Both the position numbers and the translations under genes were made by a program. A stretch of 19,072 bases of DNA from Eshraghiella sp045124255 (GTDB lineage: Bacteria > Bacillota > Clostridia > Lachnospirales > Lachnospiraceae): positions 1 to 19,072 of the forward strand of contig JBGVLM010000021.1 in NCBI GenBank assembly GCA_045124255.1, given 5' to 3'. Below the pieces are notes generated by a model. It worked only from the letters and a program-made list of their open reading frames with translations. It made no database searches and was not told the DNA's origin. Shown here one piece after another: positions 1 through 6,844 of this stretch; position 1 is the first letter of the stretch; each line of letters starts with the position of its first letter.

Positions 1-54
1 AAAAATTTCCTGGGGTGTTTTTTCTTTCTTTGCCATTAGTGTAGTACCTTCCAT
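1..54 (-). CDS. 5' end of an unidentified leftward gene (partial)
   Basis: On the minus strand an ATG at 54 opens a frame of 18 codons that stays open to the window edge, reading MEGTTLMAKKEKTPQEIF. A purine-rich GAAAGGA stretch about eight bases upstream of this ATG is a reasonable ribosome binding site. A second in-frame ATG lies at 36. The lysine-rich start resembles a normal cytoplasmic protein N-terminus, but the fragment is too short to assign a family. It is divergent from the RTX remnant that starts near 107. It could also be a chance open frame. Confidence 0.35.
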   Translation of the reverse strand, partial: MEGTTLMAKKEKTPQEIF

Positions 55-106
55 AAATGTATCCTTTCATAAATCATAATCAAAATGATGTCATAAGTAA
101 AATGTT

Positions 107-454
107 TTGGAAGAACTTACACACTTTATTTTACACCCTCGCGGAACCGGTGATGATACGATTTATGACAGCGATGGGAATGACACCTATATTTTCTATA
201 AAGGCTGTGGAAATGATATCATAAGTGATTATACGGGAAATAATATAATCAGGTTTACTGATGATACAATGCCTGAGGACATTACTTTAAAGCGAAATGG
301 TATATATCATGCCGATATGGTAATATCAGAAAGTGGTGATGTGATTAATATACAGAATTTTATGTATGGAAGCAGTTACAGAAGCTTTACACTTGAGTTT
401 GCGGACGGAAGCACTGCTTGCTTTGATGTAGAGAATATGTCGCTTGTATATTAG
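107..454 (+). pseudogene. RTX / hemolysin-type calcium-binding repeat protein, C-terminal remnant
   Basis: The 115-codon frame has the pattern of RTX nonapeptide repeats in its first half: GTGDDTIYDSDGNDTYIF, then GCGNDIISDYTGNN. A segment typical of the domain that follows such repeats comes next: IRFTDDTMPEDITLKRNG, then VINIQNF and FTLEFADGST. In this family the glycine-aspartate repeats bind calcium and fold into a beta roll in large secreted or surface proteins. Here only about one and a half repeats plus the trailing domain remain. The only in-frame start is a TTG at 107 without a ribosome binding site, and an in-frame stop lies at 98-100. The 5' part therefore seems lost by deletion or recombination near base 100. 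A small functional protein is possible but less likely. Confidence 0.6.
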
Positions 455-559
455 AATTATCCTTTTTTCACCCTTGTCACCTTTTTTCTTGCAGAACACC
501 ATATAATTATGTAAAATGTCATTGAAGTAACAGGAAAATGTTTTGAAAGGTTTAATAAT

Positions 560-1321
560 ATGAGCAAGAAACTTATTTCATGGAATGTTAATGGCCTTCG
601 TGCCTGTATGGGCAAAGGCTTTGCGGAATTTTTTGATACAATTGACGCTGATGTTTTCTGTATTCAGGAGACCAAGCTTCAGGAAGGACAGATTGATTTT
701 AGTCCTGAGGGATATTATCAGTACTGGAATTATGCCGAGAAAAAGGGCTATTCGGGAACCGCTGTTTTTACCAAAACAGAACCTCTTAGTGTCAGCAGAG
801 GTATCGGAATAGAGGAGCATGACCATGAGGGAAGGGTGCTGACACTTGAATTTGACGATTTTTATATGGTTAATGTTTATGTTCCGAATTCTAAAAGGGA
901 ACTGGAGAGGCTTGATTACCGTAAGGTCTGGGAGGATGATTTCAGAGCGTATGTAAATAAGCTTCGTGATAATAAACCGGTGGTTGTATGTGGCGATATG
1001 AATGTTGCACATAAGGAAATTGACTTGAAAAATCCTAAAACCAATCATACCAGTGCAGGATTTACTGATGATGAGAGGGAGAAGATGACTAAACTTCTTG
1101 AATCAGGTTTTATTGATACCTTCAGATTCTTTTATCCTGATGTGGCGGAACGTTACAGCTGGTGGTCATATATGTTTAAGGCAAGAGAGAAAAATACGGG
1201 GTGGCGTATTGATTATTTTCTTGCGTCAGAAGAGCTTAAGGACAGGCTTGTGAGTGCAGAAATCCACGATAAAATAATGGGCTCCGACCATTGCCCGGTA
1301 GAGCTTGTCATTGACTTATGA
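560..1321 (+). CDS. xth: exodeoxyribonuclease III (AP endonuclease, Xth/ExoA type)
   Basis: This 253-residue protein belongs to the exonuclease III / AP endonuclease family, which cuts DNA at abasic sites and trims 3' blocked ends in base excision repair. The family motifs are in order: SWNVNGLRA at residues 7-15, the metal-ligand glutamate in CIQETK (E37), VYVPNS near 107-111, GDMNVAH with D146 and N148, GWRIDYF with D218, and the C-terminal GSDHCPVEL with D243 and H244. Length matches the family norm of about 250. The ATG at 560 follows a GAAAGG ribosome binding site with nine bases spacing. A TATAAT at 502-507 may be its -10 element, although no good -35 sits at the right distance. The next gene, gpmI, starts 79 bases after the stop. 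Confidence 0.95.
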   Translation: MSKKLISWNVNGLRACMGKGFAEFFDTIDADVFCIQETKLQEGQIDFSPEGYYQYWNYAEKKGYSGTAVFTKTEPLSVSRGIGIEEHDHEGRVLTLEFDDFYMVNVYVPNSKRELERLDYRKVWEDDFRAYVNKLRDNKPVVVCGDMNVAHKEIDLKNPKTNHTSAGFTDDEREKMTKLLESGFIDTFRFFYPDVAERYSWWSYMFKAREKNTGWRIDYFLASEELKDRLVSAEIHDKIMGSDHCPVELVIDL

Positions 1322-1400
1322 TTGAGGCTGTGATAACATTATTCAGGCGATATTGTTAAAATATTATTTAAATATATCAGATAAGAACAGGAGATTTATT

Positions 1401-2963
1401 ATGAGTAAGAAACCGGCAGTACTCCTTATCCTTGACGGATATGGACTTAATGACAACACAGAAGGCAATGCAGTAGCAATTGCCAGAACACCTGTTATGG
1501 ACAGTCTTATGGCAGAGTATCCATTTGTAAAAGGTAATGCCAGCGGAATGGCAGTAGGCCTTCCGGACGGACAGATGGGTAACTCAGAGGTTGGACATCT
1601 TAACATGGGTGCAGGAAGAATTGTATATCAGGAATTAACCAGAATTACTAAAGAAATCATGGATGGCGATTTCTTTAAGAATGAAGCTTTGGTTAAAGCT
1701 GTTAATAATTGTAAAGAGAATAATTCTGCTCTTCATGCTTTCGGACTTTTATCAGACGGCGGCGTACACAGCCACAATACACATCTTTACGGTTTGTTGG
1801 AAATGGCTAAGAGAGAAGGCCTTGAGAAGGTATATGTTCACTGTTTCCTTGACGGACGTGACACACCACCTCAGTCAGCAAAGGGCTTTGTTGAAGAGCT
1901 TGAAGCAGAGATGGCTAAGATTGGTGTAGGTAAGATTGCTACGGTTTCAGGACGTTATTATGCAATGGACAGGGATAATAACTATGACCGTGTTGAGAAG
2001 GCATATGCTGCAATGACTAAGGGCGAGGGTGCCGCGGCTGATAATGCAGTAGCAGGAGTTGCTTCTTCTTATGAGGCAGGCGTTAACGACGAGTTCGTTG
2101 TTCCTTTTGTGGTAACGGAGAATGGAGCGCCTGTTGCAACAATTAATGATAAGGATTCAGTTGTATTCTTTAACTTCCGTCCTGACAGAGCAAGAGAGAT
2201 TACACATTGTTTCTGTGATGATGAGTTTGATAAATTTGAGCGCGGTGAGCGTAAGGATATTGTATTCGTATGCTTTACAGAGTATGACCCGTTAATTCCT
2301 AATAAGGATGTAGCATTTAAAAAGGTTGAGGTTACGAATACTTTCGGTGAATGGCTTGCCAATAACGGAATGAGACAGGCAAGAATCGCTGAGACAGAGA
2401 AATATGCACACGTTACATTTTTCTTCAACGGCGGTGTTGAACAGCCTAATGAGAACGAGGACAGAATTCTTGTTAACTCACCTAAATATGTTCCGACTTA
2501 TGACAAGAAGCCTCGTATGAGTGCATATACAGTATGCGATAAGTTAAGTGAAGCAATTACAGCTAAGGATGAAGAGGGTAATCCATATTATGATGTAATT
2601 ATCTGTAATTTTGCTAACCCTGACATGGTTGGACATACAGGAATCGTTGACGCTGCCGTACAGGCAATCGAAGTAATTGACGAATGCGTCGGTGAAGTCG
2701 TTAAGCTTGTAAAAGAGGTTGATGGTGTAATGTTTATCTGTGCAGACCATGGTAATGCAGAGCAGCTTGTGGATTATGAGACAGGAGCACCATTTACTGC
2801 TCATACAACTAATCCTGTTCCGTTTATCCTTGTTAATGCTGAACCGGAATATACACTTAGAGAGGGCGGATGTCTTGCAGATATCGTACCTACATTAATT
2901 GAGTGTATGGGTATGGAACAGCCTGCTGAGATGACAGGTAAATCACTTCTTATTAAGAAATAA
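1401..2963 (+). CDS. gpmI: 2,3-bisphosphoglycerate-independent phosphoglycerate mutase
   Basis: This 520-residue enzyme interconverts 3- and 2-phosphoglycerate in glycolysis without the bisphosphoglycerate cofactor, using two manganese ions and a phosphoserine intermediate. Alkaline-phosphatase-superfamily motifs are visible: LILDGYG with metal ligand D12, GNSEVGH with the nucleophile at S62 (the same number as in characterised bacillus enzymes), GRYYAMDRD, FRPDRARE, NPDMVGHTG and DHGNAEQ near the C-terminus. The frame is open from 1353, but the ATG at 1401 is preferred: it follows an ACAGGAG ribosome binding site, and the family start MSKKPAVLLILDGYG falls there. It stands apart from the gap-pgk-tpi-eno cluster in which it is often found. 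Confidence 0.97.
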   Translation: MSKKPAVLLILDGYGLNDNTEGNAVAIARTPVMDSLMAEYPFVKGNASGMAVGLPDGQMGNSEVGHLNMGAGRIVYQELTRITKEIMDGDFFKNEALVKAVNNCKENNSALHAFGLLSDGGVHSHNTHLYGLLEMAKREGLEKVYVHCFLDGRDTPPQSAKGFVEELEAEMAKIGVGKIATVSGRYYAMDRDNNYDRVEKAYAAMTKGEGAAADNAVAGVASSYEAGVNDEFVVPFVVTENGAPVATINDKDSVVFFNFRPDRAREITHCFCDDEFDKFERGERKDIVFVCFTEYDPLIPNKDVAFKKVEVTNTFGEWLANNGMRQARIAETEKYAHVTFFFNGGVEQPNENEDRILVNSPKYVPTYDKKPRMSAYTVCDKLSEAITAKDEEGNPYYDVIICNFANPDMVGHTGIVDAAVQAIEVIDECVGEVVKLVKEVDGVMFICADHGNAEQLVDYETGAPFTAHTTNPVPFILVNAEPEYTLREGGCLADIVPTLIECMGMEQPAEMTGKSLLIKK

Positions 2964-2972
2964 AAAAATATC

Positions 2973-3001
2973 TTGAAATAATTAATTGCGTATGATACAA
3001 T
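2973..3001 (+). promoter_or_regulatory. likely secG promoter with extended -10
   Basis: TTGAAA at 2973-2978 is separated by 17 bases from TACAAT at 2996-3001, and a TG one base before the -10 makes it an extended -10. Transcription would start near 3008, leaving a leader of about 47 bases before the GTG of secG. The left arm of a 12-base inverted repeat (2984-2995) lies in the spacer. Confidence 0.5.
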
Positions 3002-3030
3002 ACCATTTGTGTGAGTTGTCATACGCAATT
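2984..3030 (+). repeat. 12-base perfect inverted repeat between gpmI and secG
   Basis: AATTGCGTATGA at 2984-2995 is perfectly complementary to TCATACGCAATT at 3019-3030, with 23 bases between. The arms straddle the -10 and predicted start site of the secG promoter. As RNA it could be a long-loop hairpin at the end of the gpmI transcript, although no uridine run follows. As DNA it could be an operator. Confidence 0.6.
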
Positions 3031-3054
3031 TTACGAATCTGGGAGGTGTAACTC

Positions 3055-3297
3055 GTGGAAATTTTAAAATTAGTTCTTTCAATTATATTAGTTATAGATT
3101 GTATAATATGCTCAGCGATTGTATTATTACAGGAAGGCAAGTCAGCCGGACTGGGAACAATCAGCGGAGTTGCTGATACCTACTGGGGTAAGAATAAGGG
3201 CCGTTCAGGCGATGGATTAATGAAGAGAATTACATGTATATGTGCAGTTGTTTTCTTTGTACTTGCTATCGTATTGAATTTAAGTGTTTTTAATTAA
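3055..3297 (+). CDS. secG: protein translocase subunit SecG
   Basis: This 80-residue membrane protein has two hydrophobic segments (about residues 3-24 and 55-77). They flank a short polar loop containing LLQEGKSAGLG and a glycine-rich GVADTYWGKNKGRSGDG stretch. This is the layout and signature of SecG, the non-essential subunit that aids SecA-driven export through SecYEG. It starts with GTG at 3055, eight bases after a strong GGGAGG ribosome binding site. It has its own promoter candidate and is followed by a strong terminator, so it may be monocistronic. Placement immediately upstream of rnr-smpB-ssrA is the common Firmicute arrangement. Confidence 0.93.
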   Translation: MEILKLVLSIILVIDCIICSAIVLLQEGKSAGLGTISGVADTYWGKNKGRSGDGLMKRITCICAVVFFVLAIVLNLSVFN

Positions 3298-3312
3298 TTC
3301 TGACTAATGAAG

Positions 3313-3341
3313 ACTCTTGGAAGACCTCCAAGAGTTTTTTT
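3313..3341 (+). terminator. intrinsic terminator after secG
   Basis: ACTCTTGGA (3313-3321) pairs perfectly with TCCAAGAGT (3327-3335) across a 5-base loop and runs directly into seven thymines. This is a textbook rho-independent terminator and it separates secG from rnr. Confidence 0.9.
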
Positions 3342-3383
3342 ACTCTATAAGAAATATTTTTTGTATATACAAGGGGTGATTAA

Positions 3384-5537
3384 ATGGAGCACAATTCATT
3401 TGAAAAAAGAAAAAAAGTAATTAATGACCTTATACATGATAAATTTTATACGCCAATGAAAGCTAAGGAAATTGCAATGCTCCTTAACATTCCTAAGTCT
3501 GAGAGACCTGCTTTGCAGGAAGTGTTGGATGCGCTTGTAATGGAGGGCAAAATAGGCTTATCAAAGAAGGGAAAATACGGCAGGGCTGAGAACACTGCAA
3601 TCGTCGGAAGATTTGAAAGCCATCAGAAGGGCTTCGGCTTCGTTGTTGTGGAAGGAGAGGAAGATGATATCTTTGTTTCCGAGAAGGATATTAATGGAGC
3701 ACTGCATAATGATATGGTTCAGGTTGTTGTTACTACCGAGAAGCAGGATGGTAAGAGGCGTGAAGGCAGAATTCTTAAGGTAATCGAAAGAGGGACACAG
3801 GATATTGTCGGTTTCTATCAGAATGCAGGCAGCTACGGCTTTGTAATTCCTGATAACCAGAGGTTTGCAAAGGATATTTTTGTTCCGGGAAACCGCTCCA
3901 GAGGCGCAGTTAACGGACATAAGGTAGTTGTTCATATAACGGATTATGGTGATGATAAGCATAAACCTGAGGGCGAGGTTGTGAAAATACTTGGTCATGT
4001 TAATGACCCCGGAACGGATATTTTATCGATTGTGGCAGGTTATGACATTCCAATGGAATATCCGGATGATGTTATGGCACAGGTTGACGTGCTTCCAAAT
4101 GAGGTTTCAGAGGAGGACAAGTCAGGAAGAAAAGACTGCCGCTCATGGCAGACAGTTACAATTGATGGTGAGGACGCAAAAGATTTAGATGACGCAATAA
4201 CACTTACTAAAGAGAATGATATATACAGACTGGGAGTTCATATTGCGGATGTATCCAATTACGTGAGGGAGAATACTCCTCTTGATAAGGAGGCAAGACT
4301 TCGCGGTACAAGTGTGTACCTTGTTGACAGAGTCATTCCGATGCTGCCTCATAAATTGAGCAATGGAATCTGTTCTCTCAATCAGGGCGTGGACAGACTT
4401 GCATTAAGCTGTATTATGGATATTGATTCCAAAGGAAATGTTGTCAGCCATGAAATATGTGAAACAGTAATTAATGTTGACAGAAGAATGTCCTATACGG
4501 CTGTTAAGAAGATAATAGAGGAGCAGGATGAGGAGACAATTAAGGAATATGAGACTTTGGTGCCGATGTTTGGTCTTATGAACGAACTTGCAGTAATACT
4601 CCGCAATAAAAGGCATGGAAGGGGGTCAATAGATTTTGATTTCCCTGAGAGTAAAATAAAGCTTGATTCCAATGGAAGACCTGTTGAGATTAAAGCCTAT
4701 GACAGAAATTCCGCAACAAAGATAATTGAAGATTTCATGCTTATCGCTAATGAGACTGTAGCGGAGGACTGCTTTTGGCAGGAGCTTCCTTTTGTGTATA
4801 GAACACATGATAATCCTGACCCTGAGAAAATACAGGCACTTGGTGCTTTTATCAATAATTTTGGATATTCAATCAGAATTTCCAAGGAGGATATTCATCC
4901 GAAGGAGATTCAGAAGCTTCTGGAAAGAATAGAAGGGACTGATGAGGAGGCAATGCTTTCAAGGCTGACGCTCCGTTCAATGAAAAGAGCACAGTACCAG
5001 ACGGAATGTACAGGACATTTCGGACTTGCCGCCAAATATTACTGCCATTTCACATCACCAATCCGAAGATATCCGGACCTGCAGATTCACAGGATTATTA
5101 AGGAGAACCTTCATGGAGAACTGCAGGACAGAAGAAGGGAGCATTATGAAAAGGTTCTTCCGGAAACTGCCAAACAGTGCAGCATTACGGAGAGAAGGGC
5201 TGATGACGCCGAACGTGATGTAGAGAAGCTTAAGAAAACGGAGTATATGAGTTATCATATCGGAGAAGAATTTGATGGCGTGATATCTGGTATAACCCAG
5301 TGGGGCATATATGTTGAACTTCCTGATACAATAGAAGGAATGGTTCATGTATCTTCATTGGAGGGCGATTATTATATATATGATGCGGCTCATTATGAAA
5401 TGGTTGGAGAGGTTACGAAGAGAACCTTTAAGCTTGGACAGAGACTTCATGTCCGCTGTGTTGATACGGATACGTTTGCCAGAACAATTGATTTTCAGAT
5501 TGTTGAGACCGATGAAGATACAGAAGAGGTATGCTGA
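3384..5537 (+). CDS. rnr: ribonuclease R
   Basis: This 717-residue 3'-to-5' exoribonuclease degrades structured RNA and, with SmpB and tmRNA, the messages of stalled ribosomes. Domains in order: an N-terminal winged-helix region (residues 1-65), two cold-shock/OB folds (about 70-130 and 140-205, with GFGFVVVEGEEDDIFV and YGFVIPDNQRFAKDIFV), the RNB catalytic domain (about 250-580), and a C-terminal S1 domain (about 630-710, with GVISGITQWGIYVELP). The catalytic acidic cluster DGEDAKDLDDAI is at residues 261-272. Length is normal for RNase R. The ATG at 3384 follows AAGGGGTGAT. Its TGA overlaps the smpB ATG by one base (TGATG), which indicates translational coupling. Confidence 0.96.
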   Translation: MEHNSFEKRKKVINDLIHDKFYTPMKAKEIAMLLNIPKSERPALQEVLDALVMEGKIGLSKKGKYGRAENTAIVGRFESHQKGFGFVVVEGEEDDIFVSEKDINGALHNDMVQVVVTTEKQDGKRREGRILKVIERGTQDIVGFYQNAGSYGFVIPDNQRFAKDIFVPGNRSRGAVNGHKVVVHITDYGDDKHKPEGEVVKILGHVNDPGTDILSIVAGYDIPMEYPDDVMAQVDVLPNEVSEEDKSGRKDCRSWQTVTIDGEDAKDLDDAITLTKENDIYRLGVHIADVSNYVRENTPLDKEARLRGTSVYLVDRVIPMLPHKLSNGICSLNQGVDRLALSCIMDIDSKGNVVSHEICETVINVDRRMSYTAVKKIIEEQDEETIKEYETLVPMFGLMNELAVILRNKRHGRGSIDFDFPESKIKLDSNGRPVEIKAYDRNSATKIIEDFMLIANETVAEDCFWQELPFVYRTHDNPDPEKIQALGAFINNFGYSIRISKEDIHPKEIQKLLERIEGTDEEAMLSRLTLRSMKRAQYQTECTGHFGLAAKYYCHFTSPIRRYPDLQIHRIIKENLHGELQDRRREHYEKVLPETAKQCSITERRADDAERDVEKLKKTEYMSYHIGEEFDGVISGITQWGIYVELPDTIEGMVHVSSLEGDYYIYDAAHYEMVGEVTKRTFKLGQRLHVRCVDTDTFARTIDFQIVETDEDTEEVC

Positions 5538-6001
5538 TGGAGAAAAATAATTTTAAACTTGCAGCCAATAACAAAAAAGCATATTTTGATTATTTTATTG
5601 AGGATAAATGGGAAGCAGGAATTGCCCTGTACGGAACAGAGGTTAAATCAATCCGTATGGGCAAGGTAAGCATTAAGGAGTCCTATATCAAAATTGAGCA
5701 GGGCGAGGTTTTTGTCTATAATATGCATATAAGTCCGTATGAAAAGGGAAATATTTTTAACCGCGACCCTGTAAGAGTGCGTAAGCTTCTGCTTCACAGG
5801 GCCGAGATTAATAAGCTTTCCGGTAAAATTGCAGAGAAGGGATATACGCTTGTGCCATTGCAGGTCTATATTAAGGACGGACTTGTTAAAATGGAAATAG
5901 GACTTGCCAAGGGTAAAAAACTCTATGACAAGCGTGATTCAATCGCCAAAAAAGATGTAAGGCGTGAAAATGAAAGAGATTTCAAGATAAAGAATTTGTA
6001 A
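5537..6001 (+). CDS. smpB: SsrA-binding protein SmpB
   Basis: This 154-residue protein binds tmRNA and is needed for its delivery to stalled ribosomes. The family pattern is clear: NNKKAYFDYFIEDKWEAGIALYGTEVKSIR at the N-terminus, SIKESYIKI, FVYNMHISPYEKGN, HRAEINKL, GYTLVPLQVYIKDGLVKMEIGLAKGKKLYDKRD, and a basic tail. The frame also has an ATG at 5531, but the ATG at 5537 sits about seven bases after the AGAAGAGG ribosome binding site and overlaps the rnr stop, so it is preferred. The tmRNA gene follows within 100 bases. Confidence 0.96.
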   Translation: MEKNNFKLAANNKKAYFDYFIEDKWEAGIALYGTEVKSIRMGKVSIKESYIKIEQGEVFVYNMHISPYEKGNIFNRDPVRVRKLLLHRAEINKLSGKIAEKGYTLVPLQVYIKDGLVKMEIGLAKGKKLYDKRDSIAKKDVRRENERDFKIKNL

Positions 6002-6025
6002 TTTTATACCGATATATGTTAATAT
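5996..6025 (+). promoter_or_regulatory. candidate promoter for the tmRNA gene
   Basis: TTGTAA at 5996-6001 (overlapping the smpB stop) and TAATAT at 6020-6025 are 18 bases apart. Transcription from near 6032 would give a precursor with a roughly 60-base leader carrying two small hairpins: AATTCC/GGAATT at 6034-6051 and GGCACAA/TTGTGCC at 6070-6087. Neither hairpin has a uridine run, so they are leader structures rather than terminators. Confidence 0.35.
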
Positions 6026-6093
6026 GAACAGAGAATTCCATTTACGGAATTTAATCTGAAAATAAAAATGGCACAATATTTTGTGCCTTATAA

Positions 6094-6432
6094 GGGCTAG
6101 TACAGGTTTCGACGGGGATTTTGAATTCGGAGAAGCAAGCCGCAGGGTGATGCGTTAAATTCCAAATTAAACTAAACGCTAACGATAATTTAGCAATCGC
6201 TGCCTAATCGCAGCCATCGGCCTTCCTGCACCTACACAGGAAACCGCCGGTGTCGACCATGTAGGAAACGACATGCACTAAGCTTTGCGTGTATGGGCGT
6301 ATTATGAAGCTACTAAGGACCGGATTGTGTCTGTTCAAGCCGGTTTGAGGGAATGTCAATAGACAGACTAAGCTTGTAGAAGTACGATGGATGGATTTTC
6401 GGACCGGGGTTCGACTCCCCGCTGGTCCACTA
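6094..6432 (+). ncRNA. ssrA: transfer-messenger RNA (tmRNA, SsrA)
   Basis: The 5' end GGGCTAG (6094-6100) pairs with CTGGTCC (6422-6428) to make a seven-pair tRNA-like acceptor stem with two wobble pairs. One of them is a G3:U70 pair, the alanine identity element. The sequence following the 5' end, ACAGGTTTCGACGGGG, is the conserved tmRNA start. The 3' part holds GGACCGGGGTTCGACTCCCCGC, a T-arm with its TTCGACT loop. The internal tag frame (6178-6207) encodes ANDNLAIAA and stop. Length is about 336 bases to the discriminator A at 6429. The following bases are CTA rather than CCA. The gene follows smpB as in many Firmicutes. It rescues ribosomes stalled on broken mRNA and tags the product for proteolysis. 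Confidence 0.95.
6178..6207 (+). other. tmRNA proteolysis-tag reading frame
   Basis: Starting at the resume codon GCT, the frame reads ANDNLAIAA and ends in TAA at 6205-6207. The hydrophobic AIAA end is the usual ClpXP-type degron. The same GCTAACGA start and Ala-Ala end occur in clostridial tags. The resume codon is inferred by comparison with known tmRNAs. Confidence 0.85.
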
Positions 6433-6526
6433 AATGTACTAAGGAGGGGCCCGCATGCGGGAGGATTCCTTGGTGCCTACGCAGAACCCGCCGAACGAAG
6501 TTCGGATTTTAATGGTTCTGCTCAAC
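6432..6526 (+). repeat. 95-base structured tandem unit, copy 1
   Basis: This copy runs from AAATGTACTAAGG to CTCAAC and begins three bases after the tmRNA discriminator base. By hand count it is about 54% GC, richer than the surrounding genes. It can fold into two hairpins. The first is CTAAGGA (6439-6445) with TCCTTGG (6467-6473), enclosing the self-complementary CCCGCATGCGGG. The second is GCAGAACC (6481-6488) with GGTTCTGC (6514-6521), enclosing CCGAAC-GAA-GTTCGG (6491-6505). Copy 2 follows without a gap, with two substitutions (6449/6544 and 6467/6562). It also holds AAGGAGG followed by an ATG at 6455, which may be accidental. No known RNA or repeat family was recognised. Confidence 0.9.
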
Positions 6527-6621
6527 AAATGTACTAAGGAGGGACCCGCATGCGGGAGGATACCTTGGTGCCTACGCAGAACCCGCCGAACGAAGTTCGG
6601 ATTTTAATGGTTCTGCTCAAC
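6527..6621 (+). repeat. 95-base structured tandem unit, copy 2
   Basis: It matches copy 1 at 93 of 95 positions. The second hairpin is unchanged: GCAGAACC (6576-6583) with GGTTCTGC (6609-6616) around CCGAAC/GTTCGG (6586-6600). In the first hairpin the T-to-A change at 6562 costs the inner A-T pair, leaving CTAAGG/CCTTGG. The first 13 bases of the unit recur a third time at 6622-6634 and lead straight into the terminator. The block therefore looks like a repeat expansion inside what was once a simple tmRNA trailer. Confidence 0.9.
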
Positions 6622-6635
6622 AAATGTACTAAGGC

Positions 6636-6670
6636 AAGGGACTGTCGGGAAAAAGATAGTCCTTTTTTCT
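6636..6670 (+). terminator. intrinsic terminator of the tmRNA transcription unit
   Basis: GGACTGTC (6639-6646) pairs with GATAGTCC (6655-6662), with one G-U pair, across an 8-base loop. It is followed by TTTTTTCTTTT. It is the first good terminator after the tmRNA, so the two 95-base units would be transcribed with the tmRNA precursor. Confidence 0.85.
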
Positions 6671-6844
6671 TTTATGGGACTTTTTTACAGCCCCTTTAGG
6701 GAGTCTTTTTATGGCTCCTTTGTTATTATTAACAATATTTTTTGGAAAAAACAGAAAAAATAAGTAAACTTGTACAAAAAACCTTTTTTTTTGAGGTATA
6801 TAGTGGTATAATAGCTTTAAAATTACATAAAGGAGGATACTTGA
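6671..6844 (+). promoter_or_regulatory. spacer with chemoreceptor promoter (extended -10)
   Basis: TGGTATAAT at 6804-6812 is a perfect -10 with a TG extension, and transcription would start near 6819. No convincing -35 is seen 17 bases upstream, which is acceptable for an extended -10. The upstream part is AT-rich with T- and A-runs and a weak hairpin (AGGGAG/CTCCTT near 6695-6720). No gene is seen. There is no flagellar sigma-D type promoter, although chemoreceptor genes often have one. Confidence 0.5.

Noticed and set aside
578..1048. 156-codon minus-strand frame
   Set aside because: It lies opposite the exonuclease III gene, has no ribosome binding site and no family pattern, and is a shadow of the real codons.
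6034..6087. Two hairpins between smpB and tmRNA as terminators
   Set aside because: Neither is followed by a uridine run; they are more likely leader or processing structures.
6432..6634. CRISPR-like array after tmRNA
   Set aside because: There are only two contiguous 95-base units with no unique spacers and no cas genes nearby, so it is a tandem repeat.
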